A stretch of 64,000 nt of DNA from CAXXOK01 sp963664595. Its GTDB lineage: Bacteria; Bacillota; Clostridia; Christensenellales; Aristaeellaceae. The notes beneath the pieces were generated by a model. That model worked only from the letters and a program-made list of their open reading frames with translations, made no database searches and was not told where the DNA came from. Position numbers and translations under genes: made by a program. Positions within the stretch are counted from its first letter, which is position 1. Every line of letters starts with the position of its first letter. This document shows positions 1-8,705 of this stretch, piece after piece. The stretch lies in NCBI GenBank assembly GCA_963664595.2, contig CAXXOK010000007.1, forward strand, positions 331,140 through 395,139, read 5' to 3'.

Positions 1-896
1 CGTTCCAAGCTCCGCCGCGCACGGTTCATCATGGTTTCATCCAGCGCTATGGCATACCGCGTAAACAGCAGGGCATCCCGGAGATCGGAAAGGGTCGTTT
101 TTTTCATATCGGCGCATTCCAGCGTGGGCGTGAGCAAATGGAAGGCCTTGCCGGGGCTGTTCTTTTGCAGCTCGTGGAGGATGCCCTTCTCCGTGGCGAT
201 GAGAAACGCCGTACCGGAGGCCTGCTTTGCGTACTGCAAAATCTGCGCCGTGCTGCCGATAGAGTCCGCCCGGTCAAGCACCTCCCGCGTACACTCGGGG
301 TGCGCCAGCAGCGCCGCGCCGGGATGGGCCGCCCTGGCCCCGTCCACATCCGCCGCCGTAAGCCGGTGATGCACGGGGCAGTAGCCGGAATGCAGAATGA
401 TTTCCTTTTCCGGTACCTGCTCCGCCACATAGCGCCCCAGGTTTTGATCGGGCACAAAGATGATCTGCTTCTCCGGCAGCGCTTTTACAATGTGCACGGC
501 GTTGGATGAGGTTACGCACACGTCGCTTTCCGCCTTCACGGCGCAGGAGGAGTTTACATAGCACGCCACGGCCGCGCCGGGGTGCTGTGCCCGCAGGCGG
601 AGGATGTCCTCCGGCGTCACCATGTCCGCCATCGGGCAGCCTGCGTCCGGCACAGGCAGGAGCACGGTTTTGTGCGGGGACAGTATCTTGGCGCTTTCCG
701 CCATAAACAGCACGCCGCAGAACACGATGATATCGGCATCGTTGTCCTTGGCCTTCCGGCTGAGGGCAAAGGAATCGCCCACGAAATCCGCCGCGTCCTG
801 AAGTGCTCCCGGCTGGTAATAATGGGCCAGAATCACCGCGTTCTTTTCCTGTTTCAACCGCTGGATATCCGCCAATAGCTTTTTTGTATCACTCAT
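1..896 (-). CDS. nadA: Quinolinate synthase NadA (C-terminus cut by window edge)
   Basis: Quinolinate synthase condenses iminoaspartate with dihydroxyacetone phosphate in NAD biosynthesis and needs a [4Fe-4S] cluster. Translating the complement from the ATG at 896 gives MSDTKKLLADIQRLKQEKNA, then AHYYQP near residue 25, DFVGDSF, VFCGVLFMAESAKIL, CYVNSSCAVKAESDVCVTSSNA and LAHPEC. These are the NadA signature blocks with the expected cluster cysteines. About 298 residues are visible and no stop is reached before base 1, so the 3' end lies outside the window. A weak purine-rich site (AAGGGA) lies upstream. The other genes of the pathway (nadB, nadC) would be expected to the left. The start is fairly secure because no better start with a ribosome site is visible. 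Confidence 0.95.
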   Translation of the reverse strand, partial: MSDTKKLLADIQRLKQEKNAVILAHYYQPGALQDAADFVGDSFALSRKAKDNDADIIVFCGVLFMAESAKILSPHKTVLLPVPDAGCPMADMVTPEDILRLRAQHPGAAVACYVNSSCAVKAESDVCVTSSNAVHIVKALPEKQIIFVPDQNLGRYVAEQVPEKEIILHSGYCPVHHRLTAADVDGARAAHPGAALLAHPECTREVLDRADSIGSTAQILQYAKQASGTAFLIATEKGILHELQKNSPGKAFHLLTPTLECADMKKTTLSDLRDALLFTRYAIALDETMMNRARRSLE

Positions 897-952
897 GATG
901 CCGTTCCAATCCCTTTTATCCGTCCACGCGGCCTATGCGCGCGCCGTATATG

Positions 953-985
953 CACAAAACAGCCGCTGCTTTTTACAGCGGCTGT
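953..985 (-). terminator. Intrinsic terminator after the BMP-type binding protein
   Basis: A perfect 10-bp stem (ACAGCCGCTG / CAGCGGCTGT, 959-968 and 976-985) is followed on the minus strand by a TTTT run. It lies 14 bp beyond the stop of the binding-protein gene and before nadA. Confidence 0.85.
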
Positions 986-999
986 CTGTATCCGGTATC

Positions 1000-1989
1000 T
1001 TACCGCGTGGATACCACTTCGATATCGCCGGTTTCGATCATCAGGGCCAGTTCGTCCACCTCGTCCTTGACCTCGTCGGAAACCTGCTGGGTCATGTCGT
1101 CCGTGCCATAGCCTATGCTGATGATGCCTGTGGACATATCGGCTTCCCAAATCATGCCGCCGTCAAAGATCCCATCATCCAGGTACATGGCGACCGTCTG
1201 ATAAATGCTCTCGCCGATATCTTTTACCATCGAGCAGATGATGTGCTCGGGGTCGATATATTTCTGGTCCGAGTCCACGCCGATGGCATAGGTATCCAAC
1301 TCCTCAGCGGCTTCAAACACGCCAAGACCGGTTTTTCCGGCAACGGCAAAGACCACATCCGCGCCCGCGGAATACAGCGCGATGCCCAGCTCCTTGCCCT
1401 TGTCGGGGGATTCATAATCCCCGGCATACACGGGCGGCAGCACCGTGCCATCGGGGTTGGCGTACAATGCGCCTTGCTCGTAGCCTACAAAGAAGTTGTT
1501 GATGGTGTCGATCTCCTCGCCGCCCACAAAGCCGACAATCTGCGTAGCGGAGGTTTTCATGGCGATATAGCCGGCCAGGAAAGAGCCTTCATTTTCGGCA
1601 TAGGTAATGGACAGCAGGTTGTCTCCCAGGCCGTCCAGCCCATTATCCACAAAGATGAACAGGGTATCGGGCATCTGGGGCACCACCTCGGTGAGCGCGT
1701 CCCAGTACTGCCAGCCCACTGCCACCACGATATCGTTGGTTTCGGCGGCGTCAACCAGCGAGGTCAAATATTTCCCGGCGTCCGTTTTGCATTCCACATA
1801 GCTGCCGTCCACGCCGTAATCATCCACCAGCGCAAGCAGGCCGTCGTAGGCGCTGTCGTTAAAGCCGAGATCACCCAGCGCCTCGGCAAAGCACACGGCC
1901 ACCTTCAAAGAGCCGTCTTCAGCCGACGCAACCGCAAAAACAGAAAATACCAGCGTGGCACACAGAATAACAGATATCAGTTTTTTCAT
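1000..1989 (-). CDS. BMP-family ABC transporter substrate-binding protein
   Basis: The 329-residue product has an N-terminal signal peptide (MKKLISVILCATLVFSVFAVASA, cleavage probably after ASA) and no lipobox cysteine. Its body matches the BMP/Med family of periplasmic-binding-like proteins, with blocks such as VAVCFAEALGDLGFNDSAYDG near the start, TLFIFVDNG, GSFLAGYIAMKT, IVGFVGGEE and GADVVFAVAGKTGLGVFEAAEE. Family members bind nucleosides or related ligands for ABC importers. No permease or ATPase gene lies next to it, so it is an orphan binding protein here; it may serve a transporter elsewhere or act in sensing. It has its own promoter (2051-2079) and terminator. The ATG at 1989 follows an AAAGGATGG ribosome site. 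Confidence 0.88.
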   Translation of the reverse strand: MKKLISVILCATLVFSVFAVASAEDGSLKVAVCFAEALGDLGFNDSAYDGLLALVDDYGVDGSYVECKTDAGKYLTSLVDAAETNDIVVAVGWQYWDALTEVVPQMPDTLFIFVDNGLDGLGDNLLSITYAENEGSFLAGYIAMKTSATQIVGFVGGEEIDTINNFFVGYEQGALYANPDGTVLPPVYAGDYESPDKGKELGIALYSAGADVVFAVAGKTGLGVFEAAEELDTYAIGVDSDQKYIDPEHIICSMVKDIGESIYQTVAMYLDDGIFDGGMIWEADMSTGIISIGYGTDDMTQQVSDEVKDEVDELALMIETGDIEVVSTR

Positions 1990-2050
1990 GAAAAAACCAT
2001 CCTTTCATGCCCGGAAAACGCTATGATTGAGCGTATGGATTGCCGCCCCC

Positions 2051-2079
2051 ATTATACATGACCCATCATGTGAATGCAA
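2051..2079 (-). promoter_or_regulatory. Sigma-A type promoter of the BMP-type gene
   Basis: On the minus strand TTGCAT, 17 bp, TATAAT. The spacer and -10 include an inverted repeat (ACATGA ccc ATCATGT on the plus strand) that could be an operator. It lies about 60 bp upstream of the start codon. Confidence 0.7.
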
Positions 2080-2242
2080 TCAAACCGTGCCATGATTTAC
2101 GCTCCCAAAGCCGGTTTTTCCGAGGGCGGCGAAAATTTTCGGCAATGCGCGGTATGGCCGGGGCATCAAACGGCGCGGCGGTTCAGTGTTTTCGGGGCAT
2201 ATTTGCTGTCTGAAAGCCTTCTGCCTTTGCCGGGCTAAAACC

Positions 2243-2271
2243 TTGACTTTCTCCATGCCAGCGGCTATGAT
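2243..2271 (+). promoter_or_regulatory. Sigma-A type promoter of corA
   Basis: TTGACT (2243-2248), 17-bp spacer, TATGAT (2266-2271). Transcription would start near 2278, leaving a leader of about 220 nt before corA. Confidence 0.75.
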
Positions 2272-2277
2272 AGCAGA

Positions 2278-2497
2278 GGGATATTATCCCTTTTCATACT
2301 GCACAAAAAGGAGGAGCGCACGTGGACGCGGACCCATACAGTAGACACGCATTTATTACCCGCTTCAACCAACCGAATATCTCGCTCCGAGAGGCTGTGC
2401 AGAGGAACGCGGCTGAGTAGCCGTCTGCGCCAATGATGTATCTGCCTGCTCGGAAGCATTGCCGTCACCTTGGCGGCGTACAGAAGGGCAGGTTTTT
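2278..2497 (+). promoter_or_regulatory. Structured 5' leader of corA, possible metal-sensing RNA
   Basis: The ~220-nt untranslated leader contains several strong hairpins: TCTCG/CGAGA near 2382-2394, a GCAGA/TCTGC helix enclosing CGGCT gagt AGCCG around 2400-2430, and GCCG/GGCGGC near 2461-2478. A CTGCC (around 2443) can pair with GGCAG at 2487-2492, which overlaps the probable ribosome site (GAAGGG). This could gate translation. Some short segments (GGAACG, GCGCCAATG) recall conserved blocks of the magnesium M-box, but the overall pattern does not match it well enough for a call. Leader length, promoter position and the CorA target make a cation-responsive switch plausible. Confidence 0.4.
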
Positions 2498-2500
2498 GTG

Positions 2501-3433
2501 ATGAAAAGAATTTTTCTCACGACGGATGATCACCTCACCGAAATCACAACCTTTGAAAAAGGCTGTTGGATTCATCTCCAGTCGCCCACCAGGGAAGAAA
2601 TTCAGGGACTGAACGCGCGTTTTGCGCTGGATCCCACCTATCTGCAGGCGGCGCTGGACGAAGAAGAAAGCGCCCGTATCGACCGTGACGGCGATCAAAC
2701 GCTGATCATTGTGGACGTTCCCTATGTGGAAACCGAGGAAAAGGGCTTCAGCTATTCCACGGTGCCTATGGGCGTCATCATGGTGGACGACGTAATCATC
2801 ACCGTAACGTCCCGCGAGTCCACCCTCATCAACGATTTCACAGAGGAACGCGTACGCGGCTTCTGGACGTTCAAGCGAACCCGGTTCCTGCTGCAAATGC
2901 TCAACCGCAACGCAAGCCGCTACCTGGCGTATTTGAAACAGATCGACAAGGCCTCCGCCTTTGTGCAAAAGCGCCTGCAGGAAAGCATGCGCAACCGCGA
3001 GCTGCTGCAGATGATGCAGCTGGAAAAATCGCTGGTATACTTTTCCACCTCGCTGAAGGGCAACGAGATTGTGCTGGAGAAGATGATGCGCATGGATATG
3101 CTGCGCAAATACCCGGAGGACGCGGACCTGCTGGAAGACGTGATCATCGAAAACAAACAGGCCATCGAGATGTGCGCCATCTACCGCGATATTATGGGCG
3201 GCACGATGGATGCTTACGCCTCAATCATCTCCAATAACCTGAACATCGTCATGAAAGTTCTGACCAGCCTTACGGTCATGCTGGCCATCCCTACGCTGTT
3301 CGCCTCGTTCTGGGGCATGAACACGGCGGTGCCGTTGCAGGGCAACCTGTTGGGTTTTTGGGTGGTATGCGGGCTGAGCGCCGTGGTGACGGTGATTGTG
3401 TTTTTCGTTCTCCGCTGGAAGAAGATGTTCTAA
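2501..3433 (+). CDS. corA: CorA family magnesium/cobalt transporter
   Basis: CorA proteins form pentameric channels that take up Mg2+ (sometimes Co2+/Ni2+) across the cytoplasmic membrane. The ~310-residue product has a cytoplasmic alpha/beta and helical N-terminal domain, then two C-terminal membrane helices. The first ends with the selectivity motif GMN (FWGMNTAVPL), which defines the family. The C-terminus is short and basic (RWKKMF), as usual. The ATG at 2501 (or the GTG at 2498) follows GAAGGG at 2483-2488. A longer reading frame from 2459 would cross the structured leader and is less likely. Regulation is probably through the leader. Confidence 0.92.
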   Translation: MKRIFLTTDDHLTEITTFEKGCWIHLQSPTREEIQGLNARFALDPTYLQAALDEEESARIDRDGDQTLIIVDVPYVETEEKGFSYSTVPMGVIMVDDVIITVTSRESTLINDFTEERVRGFWTFKRTRFLLQMLNRNASRYLAYLKQIDKASAFVQKRLQESMRNRELLQMMQLEKSLVYFSTSLKGNEIVLEKMMRMDMLRKYPEDADLLEDVIIENKQAIEMCAIYRDIMGGTMDAYASIISNNLNIVMKVLTSLTVMLAIPTLFASFWGMNTAVPLQGNLLGFWVVCGLSAVVTVIVFFVLRWKKMF

Positions 3434-3441
3434 CGGCATCC

Positions 3442-3465
3442 GCGGCAGCGCCTGCGCACTGCCGC
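3442..3465. terminator. Hairpin between convergent corA and DUF4282 genes
   Basis: GCGGCAG (3442-3448) pairs with CTGCCGC (3459-3465). It lies in the 42-bp gap between two convergent genes. The T-tract is weak (CTTAT), so termination is only probable. Confidence 0.45.
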
Positions 3466-3475
3466 CTTATCCCGG

Positions 3476-4069
3476 TTACCGCCGCATGGGATCGTAGCCG
3501 GTTGGATAATGCCTTGGCTGCTCCGGCTGCGCGGCTTCCTGTCCGCCTCTGGGATCCGGATACATGGGCTGCTGCGCAGGCCCGCCGTCGTACCGCTGTG
3601 TTCTGCCGTACGGCTGCTGGGGTTGCTGGGGCTGCTGGGGCATGGTTCCCCGCGGCTGGGCCCCGCCGCGCAGCAGGCGGTTGGTTTCCATAATCCCATC
3701 ATGGATGGAAAAGAGCATCATGATCAGCTCATACGCCATGCGGACGCCGATGGGTCCGAGGATCATCATCAGCAGCCCTCCGAAGAAGCTGCCGGAAACC
3801 ATCGTGATGAATCCGTTGACGATGGCAAACAGAGCGCTGAACACATACAGGAATTTCAGAATCAACGGGATGATGTAGTTTTCGAAGTTCACATGCGAAA
3901 AGAGTCTCAGCATGAAGCCCGAATACCGCGACCGTTTCTGCGCCCCGATCAGAAAGATTGCCGCGAAGACCGTACCGATGAGCGCCAGCACCACACCGAT
4001 GATAAATCCGCTTCCGATTCCGAGTCCGAACCCGCTAGGATAATAATTGTATGAGCTGAGATTGGACAT
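3476..4069 (-). CDS. DUF4282 domain membrane protein
   Basis: 197 residues. Segment 19-43 (GSGFIIGVVLALIGTVFAAIF) is a first membrane helix. The DUF4282 core follows: a FENYIIPLILKFLY block, a second and third helix through FAIVNGFITM and GGLLMMILGPIGVRMAYELIMMLFSIH, then ETNRLLRG. The last 55 residues are Pro/Gln/Gly/Tyr rich (PQQPQQPQQPYG), probably a disordered cytoplasmic tail. The family has no established function. A GGGAGGG ribosome site precedes the ATG. It stands alone, convergent with corA and divergent from uvrC. Confidence 0.85.
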   Translation of the reverse strand: MSNLSSYNYYPSGFGLGIGSGFIIGVVLALIGTVFAAIFLIGAQKRSRYSGFMLRLFSHVNFENYIIPLILKFLYVFSALFAIVNGFITMVSGSFFGGLLMMILGPIGVRMAYELIMMLFSIHDGIMETNRLLRGGAQPRGTMPQQPQQPQQPYGRTQRYDGGPAQQPMYPDPRGGQEAAQPEQPRHYPTGYDPMRR

Positions 4070-4090
4070 CTCATTCCCTCCCGTACTTTG

Positions 4091-4119
4091 TTGTTGTCGC
4101 TGCCTGTTTTTGTTACAAT
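4091..4119 (+). promoter_or_regulatory. Promoter of uvrC
   Basis: TTGTTG (4091-4096), 17 bp, TACAAT (4114-4119), 60 bp upstream of the uvrC start codon. Confidence 0.6.
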
Positions 4120-4179
4120 TATTATACCCGGCGCCTATTCAGCCGTCAACACCCTGCGGAAGATTGAAAGGAACGAACC

Positions 4180-6051
4180 ATGTCCGGTGAACTGGCCTAT
4201 AAAATTTCCATGCTCCCCGACAGCCCCGGTTGTTATCTGATGAAAAGCCAGGGGCAAATTTTGTATATCGGAAAAGCAAAAAACCTGAAGAACCGCGTGC
4301 GGCAGTATTTCCATTCGCCGGAGGGCCATACGCCCAAGGTGCGCGCCATGGTGGAGCGGGTGGACGACTTTGATATCCTGCTGTGCCGAACCAACTTTGA
4401 AGCGCTGACGCTGGAAAGCAACCTGATCAAAAAGCACCGTCCGTTCTACAACATCCTCCTCAAGGACGACAAGCATTATCCCTATCTTTGCTACGATCCC
4501 CAGGAGATGTTCCCCCGGCTTGTCATCTCCAGAACGTATAACGCAAGTGACGGGCGCAAGTATTTCGGCCCCTATATCGGCGCCACCGCCGTGCGGCAAA
4601 CGCTGGACGAGCTGGGACGCTATTTCCCCCTGCGCCGCTGCGCGCTCCGGTTTCCGCTTAAAAGCCCGCACCGGCCCTGCGTTTACTATGCCACGGGGCA
4701 GTGCCACGCGCCCTGCGCGGGCCTGATCACCCCCGAGGCCTATGATGAAATTCTCCGCAGCTCCGTCGCGTTTCTGGGCGGCGATACCGGGCCCGTGCTC
4801 CAGGCGCTCCGCCGCAGCATGGACCAGGCCGCCCAGGCCCTGGAATATGAGCAGGCCGCCATGTACCGCGATAAGATTGCCGATGTGCAATCTATCGCCG
4901 AACACCAGCTTGCCATCCAAACCCGCTCGGTTGAGCAGGATATCATCGCCGTGGCCTCGGACGAGGTGGATGCGATCGTGCAGCTTGTGCACATCCATCA
5001 CGGGCGCATGGAGGACGGCCAGCATTTTCTGTTGGATAACCAGGGCGGCACAGACGCGGGAGAGATCCTGTCCGGCTTTCTGCCCCAGTATTATGCGCAG
5101 GACCGTATGATCCCGCGCGAGGTGCTGTTGCAGGCCGAGCCGGAGGACACCGAGGAGCTGGAAATGCTCCTGCGCGAGCGGCGGGGCGCGGCGGTGACGC
5201 TGCACACCCCCCAGCGCGGCGAAAAGCGCAGGCTGGTGGACATTGCCCAGAAAAACGCCGAGGACGCGCTCATCAAACACCAGCAAAGCAAGCAGATCAA
5301 GTTTCAGCGCACCACGCAGGCTATGCGGGAGCTCATGGACGCGCTCTCGCTCCCCGCGCTGCCGCGCCGCATTGAGGGCTACGATATCTCCAACACCCAA
5401 GGCAACCTGTCCGTCGGCTCGATGGTCGTGTTTGAGCAGGGAATGCCCAGCAAAAAGCAGTACCGTCATTTCCGCATCAAAACCGTGGAGGGCGCCAACG
5501 ATTTCGCCTCCATGGAAGAGGTGCTCCGCCGCCGCTTTACCCATGGTCTGGAGGAGCGCAGGGAGCGGGAGGAAAAGAACCTGCCGTTTGAAGAAGGCCG
5601 CTTTTCCAGCTTCCCTGATATGATTTTGATTGACGGCGGTCCCCAGCAGCTCCTCTTTGCCCGTCGCGCGATGCTGGACTGCGGCGTGAACCTGCCGATG
5701 TTCGGGTTGGCCAAGCGAAACGAGGAGCTGTATCTGCCGGACCGAGAGGACCCCATTGTGCTGGATAAGCGCAGCCAGGGACTGCACCTGCTGCAGCGCG
5801 TGCGCGACGAGGCCCACCGTTTCGGCATCACGCACCACCGCGCGCTGCGCAGCAAGGCGGGGCTGCAAAGCGAGCTCAGCGCCATCCCCGGCATCGGCGA
5901 AAAGCGCAGAACCGCCCTGCTGAGAGCCTTTCAAAGCGTGAATGCCATATTGGAAGCCGATCTGGAAGCTCTGCTGCGTGTAGAGGGCATGACGAAGCCC
6001 GCGGCGCAGGCAATCCTTACTTATAGTCACAAAAGAAAAAAGAACGAGTAG
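4180..6051 (+). CDS. uvrC: Excinuclease ABC subunit C (UvrC)
   Basis: UvrC makes the two incisions on either side of a DNA lesion bound by UvrA/UvrB in nucleotide excision repair. The 623-residue product has all expected parts in order: an N-terminal GIY-YIG nuclease (PGCYLMKSQGQILYIGKAKN, residues 14-33), a cysteine-bearing middle region (CVYYATGQCHAPCAG), a UVR motif (ALEYEQAAMYRDKI) near residue 225, the C-terminal RNase H-like endonuclease (IEGYDISNTQG, ILIDGGPQQL) and a C-terminal helix-hairpin-helix pair (IPGIGEKRRTALL). Length is normal. AAAGGAACG precedes the ATG. It may be co-transcribed with radA downstream, although a separate extended -10 (TGCTATACT near 6075) lies between them. 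Confidence 0.98.
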   Translation: MSGELAYKISMLPDSPGCYLMKSQGQILYIGKAKNLKNRVRQYFHSPEGHTPKVRAMVERVDDFDILLCRTNFEALTLESNLIKKHRPFYNILLKDDKHYPYLCYDPQEMFPRLVISRTYNASDGRKYFGPYIGATAVRQTLDELGRYFPLRRCALRFPLKSPHRPCVYYATGQCHAPCAGLITPEAYDEILRSSVAFLGGDTGPVLQALRRSMDQAAQALEYEQAAMYRDKIADVQSIAEHQLAIQTRSVEQDIIAVASDEVDAIVQLVHIHHGRMEDGQHFLLDNQGGTDAGEILSGFLPQYYAQDRMIPREVLLQAEPEDTEELEMLLRERRGAAVTLHTPQRGEKRRLVDIAQKNAEDALIKHQQSKQIKFQRTTQAMRELMDALSLPALPRRIEGYDISNTQGNLSVGSMVVFEQGMPSKKQYRHFRIKTVEGANDFASMEEVLRRRFTHGLEERREREEKNLPFEEGRFSSFPDMILIDGGPQQLLFARRAMLDCGVNLPMFGLAKRNEELYLPDREDPIVLDKRSQGLHLLQRVRDEAHRFGITHHRALRSKAGLQSELSAIPGIGEKRRTALLRAFQSVNAILEADLEALLRVEGMTKPAAQAILTYSHKRKKNE

Positions 6052-6128
6052 CGCCTTCCTTCCTTAAAAAACCATGCTATACTATATGCGCATTATATGA
6101 GGCGCTTCCGCGCCGGAAAGGACCGCCC

Positions 6129-7502
6129 TTGCCCAAGGAAAAGAGCGTTTATGTCTGTTCCGCCTGCGGCTATCAGGCCCCGCGCTGGCTTGGCTGCTGT
6201 CCTGATTGCAGCGCCTGGAACACTTTTGAGGAGCAAACGGCATCTGCTTCCCAGGCCATGGGGAAAACCGCCGAAAAGGCGGCCCGTTTCCGTATGCCCT
6301 CCGCCGACGCCACACTGCTGCGGGATGTGGATGAAGCCCGTGAAACACGCGTGCCCACCGGCAACGAGGAGCTGGACCGGGTGCTGGGCGGCGGGCTGGT
6401 GGAAGGCGGCGTTACGCTGCTGGGCGGCGATCCCGGCGTAGGTAAATCCACACTGCTATTGCAGGTGGCGGCCGAGCTCAGCGCCCACCAAACCGTATTA
6501 TACGTCAGCGGCGAGGAAAGCATCCGGCAGATCAAAATGCGGGCCGGACGCCTGGAAATCAAACAGGACAAGCTGTATGTGCTGGCAGAAAACGGCGTGG
6601 AATCGATTTTGGAAAAGTGCGAAACCCTCAGCCCCGACGTGCTCGTGATCGACAGCATTCAAACCATGGTCTCGGCGGACAGCGCCAGCGCCCCCGGCAG
6701 CGTGTCGCAGGTGCGCCAAAGCGCATCCGCCATCATCCGCCACGCCAAAACCAGCGGGGTATCGGTGTTTCTGGTCGGGCATGTTACCAAGGACGGTTCT
6801 CTGGCGGGGCCCCGGGTGCTGGAGCACATGGTGGATACCGTGCTCAGCTTTGAGGGTGACCGCCAGCACGAATACCGGCTGCTGCGGGCGGTGAAAAACC
6901 GCTTTGGCAGCGTAAACGAGCTGGGTGTGTTTGAAATGCGGCAAACAGGCATGTTTCCCGTGCCCAATCCCAGCGAAACACTGTTGTCCCAACGCGCGCG
7001 GGGCGCCAGCGGAAGCATCGTGTTCTGCACCATGCGCGGCAGCCGCCCCATCCTGTGCGATTTGCAGGCGCTGGCATCCCACAGCTTTTACAATATGCCC
7101 AAGCGTACCGTGGGCGGCATGGATTCTGGACGTATAGCGCTGCTGCTGGCCGTTATGGAAAAACGAGCCGGGAAGAAATTGTATGATCAGGACGTTTATG
7201 TAAATGTTGCCGGAGGGTTGGAGTTGGACGACCCTGCCGCCGATCTGGCGGTTTGCCTTGCCGTGGCCTCCAGCCTGGAAAACTTTGCCCTTTCCCCCAA
7301 GCTGTGCGTCATGGGCGAAATCGGCCTGTGCGGAGAGGTGCGCCCCATCGCCAACGCCGAACGCCGCGTGGCCGAGTGCATGCGGCTGGGCTTTACGGAG
7401 ATTATCCTGCCCAAACAGAACCTGAAAAATCTTACACCGGTCGCGCATGCGTCCGTTACAGGCGTTGATACGCTGATGCAGGCCATTGCCGTCATCCACT
7501 GA
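6129..7502 (+). CDS. radA: DNA repair protein RadA (Sms)
   Basis: RadA is a hexameric ATP-driven helicase that extends branch migration in recombinational repair and transformation. The 457-residue product starts with a four-cysteine zinc finger (CSACGYQAPRWLGCCPDC), followed by the RecA-like core with Walker A GGDPGVGKST, the KNRFGSVNELGVFEM block that carries the RadA-specific KNRFG motif, and a C-terminal Lon-protease-like domain (VYVNVAGGLELDDPAADLAV). The start is a TTG at 6129, chosen because GGAAAGGA lies just upstream and the zinc finger begins right after it. The next gene (yacL) follows within 25 bp, so radA-yacL-threonine aldolase form one transcription unit. The radA-yacL pairing is usual in Firmicutes. 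Confidence 0.97.
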   Translation: MPKEKSVYVCSACGYQAPRWLGCCPDCSAWNTFEEQTASASQAMGKTAEKAARFRMPSADATLLRDVDEARETRVPTGNEELDRVLGGGLVEGGVTLLGGDPGVGKSTLLLQVAAELSAHQTVLYVSGEESIRQIKMRAGRLEIKQDKLYVLAENGVESILEKCETLSPDVLVIDSIQTMVSADSASAPGSVSQVRQSASAIIRHAKTSGVSVFLVGHVTKDGSLAGPRVLEHMVDTVLSFEGDRQHEYRLLRAVKNRFGSVNELGVFEMRQTGMFPVPNPSETLLSQRARGASGSIVFCTMRGSRPILCDLQALASHSFYNMPKRTVGGMDSGRIALLLAVMEKRAGKKLYDQDVYVNVAGGLELDDPAADLAVCLAVASSLENFALSPKLCVMGEIGLCGEVRPIANAERRVAECMRLGFTEIILPKQNLKNLTPVAHASVTGVDTLMQAIAVIH

Positions 7503-7527
7503 AAGCCATCTGGAAGGGAATAACGAG

Positions 7528-8703
7528 ATGAAAAAAACCCGATCAATTGGTCAAATGCTCCGCGCTCTCATCACGCTGGCAGGCGCGGGAATCGGCGCGT
7601 TGGTCGCCACCATGGCAAAGCCCTTTCTGCAAAGCGCCTATCCTCATGTTTTTCTTGGGCCGGACAGCCTGTTTTTTCTGTATATCGTCCTTTGTCTGAT
7701 CGGCGCTGTGTTTTTATTTGCGTTGTCCAACACCATCATGGAGCGGGTCATGCACCTGAGCGGAAAAATCGAACGCCGATGGTCAAGCATGCCCACGCGG
7801 CAGATTTTGCTTTCCTCCGTCGGGCTGATTTTAGGGCTTATCGTGGCGGCGCTGATCCATCTGCTGATCCTGTCCATGGGCTCCAGCCTGCTGACCGTTT
7901 CCATCAGCGCCATTGTGTATGTGGTACTGGGCACCATGGGTATGCGCATCGGCTATGCGCGCTATACCTCCAAGCCCTTTTCCAGACGCGGCCGCAAGCA
8001 CCGCAACACTCTGGACATCATCCTGGATGAAACCATCGCCGAGGACGAGGACGAGCCGGAGGATACCCTGCCCGAACCGCCCTCCGCCATTCCGGCCAAA
8101 GTGCTGGACACCTCCGTGCTCATTGACGGCCGCATTCTGGATATTACGGATACCGGCTTTCTGGAGGGCGATCTGATTGTGGCCGAGTTTGTACTGGACG
8201 AGCTCCGCCATATCGCCGATAGCGCCGATTCCCTCAAGCGCACGCGCGGCCGCCGGGGGTTGGATATTGTGAAACAGCTGCAAAACAGGCTGGGCAGCCG
8301 CGTGGTGATCCACAGCTGCGAGCGTGCCGACAACACCGAGGTGGACGTCCGGCTGCTCAAGCTCTGCCGCGAGCTGGGCGGCGTGGTGGTGACCAATGAT
8401 TATAACCTCAACAAGGTGGCCCGCATCAGCGGCGTAAAGGCGCTCAACATCAACGATCTCGCCAACGCCCTCAAGCCCATGCTGGCATCGGGCGAAGAGA
8501 TTACGGTGGAAATCGTGCGCGAAGGCAAGGAGACCGGCCAGGGCGTGGCCTACCTGGACGACGGTACGATGATCGTGGTGGATCATGCCCGGACACTGAT
8601 CGGGCAAAAGACCGATATCGTCGTGACAACGGTACTGCAAACCAGCGCCGGACGTATGATTTTTGCATCCCTCAAGGACAACGCAACCGGAAAGGAAGCC
8701 TGA
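7528..8703 (+). CDS. yacL: PIN/TRAM domain protein (YacL type)
   Basis: 391 residues. The first ~140 residues hold about four membrane helices (ITLAGAGIGALVATMA, LFFLYIVLCLIGAVFLFAL, ILLSSVGLILGLIVAALIHLL, ISAIVYVVLGTMGM). A PIN domain follows (KVLDTSVLIDGRILDI, EFVLDELRHIAD, VVVTNDYNLNKVA), with the acidic residues needed for Mg2+-dependent RNA or DNA cleavage, then a C-terminal TRAM domain (GKETGQGVAYLDDGTMIVV). YacL proteins are membrane-bound putative nucleases whose substrate is not established. ATG at 7528 follows GGAAGGGAATAACGAG, which is a better start than an in-frame upstream one at 7486 overlapping radA. Confidence 0.93.
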   Translation: MKKTRSIGQMLRALITLAGAGIGALVATMAKPFLQSAYPHVFLGPDSLFFLYIVLCLIGAVFLFALSNTIMERVMHLSGKIERRWSSMPTRQILLSSVGLILGLIVAALIHLLILSMGSSLLTVSISAIVYVVLGTMGMRIGYARYTSKPFSRRGRKHRNTLDIILDETIAEDEDEPEDTLPEPPSAIPAKVLDTSVLIDGRILDITDTGFLEGDLIVAEFVLDELRHIADSADSLKRTRGRRGLDIVKQLQNRLGSRVVIHSCERADNTEVDVRLLKLCRELGGVVVTNDYNLNKVARISGVKALNINDLANALKPMLASGEEITVEIVREGKETGQGVAYLDDGTMIVVDHARTLIGQKTDIVVTTVLQTSAGRMIFASLKDNATGKEA

Positions 8704-8705
8704 TC

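Noticed and set aside
895..2061. Long plus-strand frame opposite the BMP-type gene
   Set aside because: It is antisense to a gene with signal peptide, family motifs, promoter and terminator; the plus-strand translation has no recognisable features.
2278..2497. Firm assignment of the corA leader as an M-box
   Set aside because: Only short, scattered segments agree. The conserved core order and the start of the motif do not match, so it is reported as an unidentified leader.
4135..6030. Long open frame on the minus strand opposite uvrC
   Set aside because: It is antisense to an unmistakable UvrC coding sequence, shows no domain and has no ribosome site. Such frames are common in GC-rich genes.
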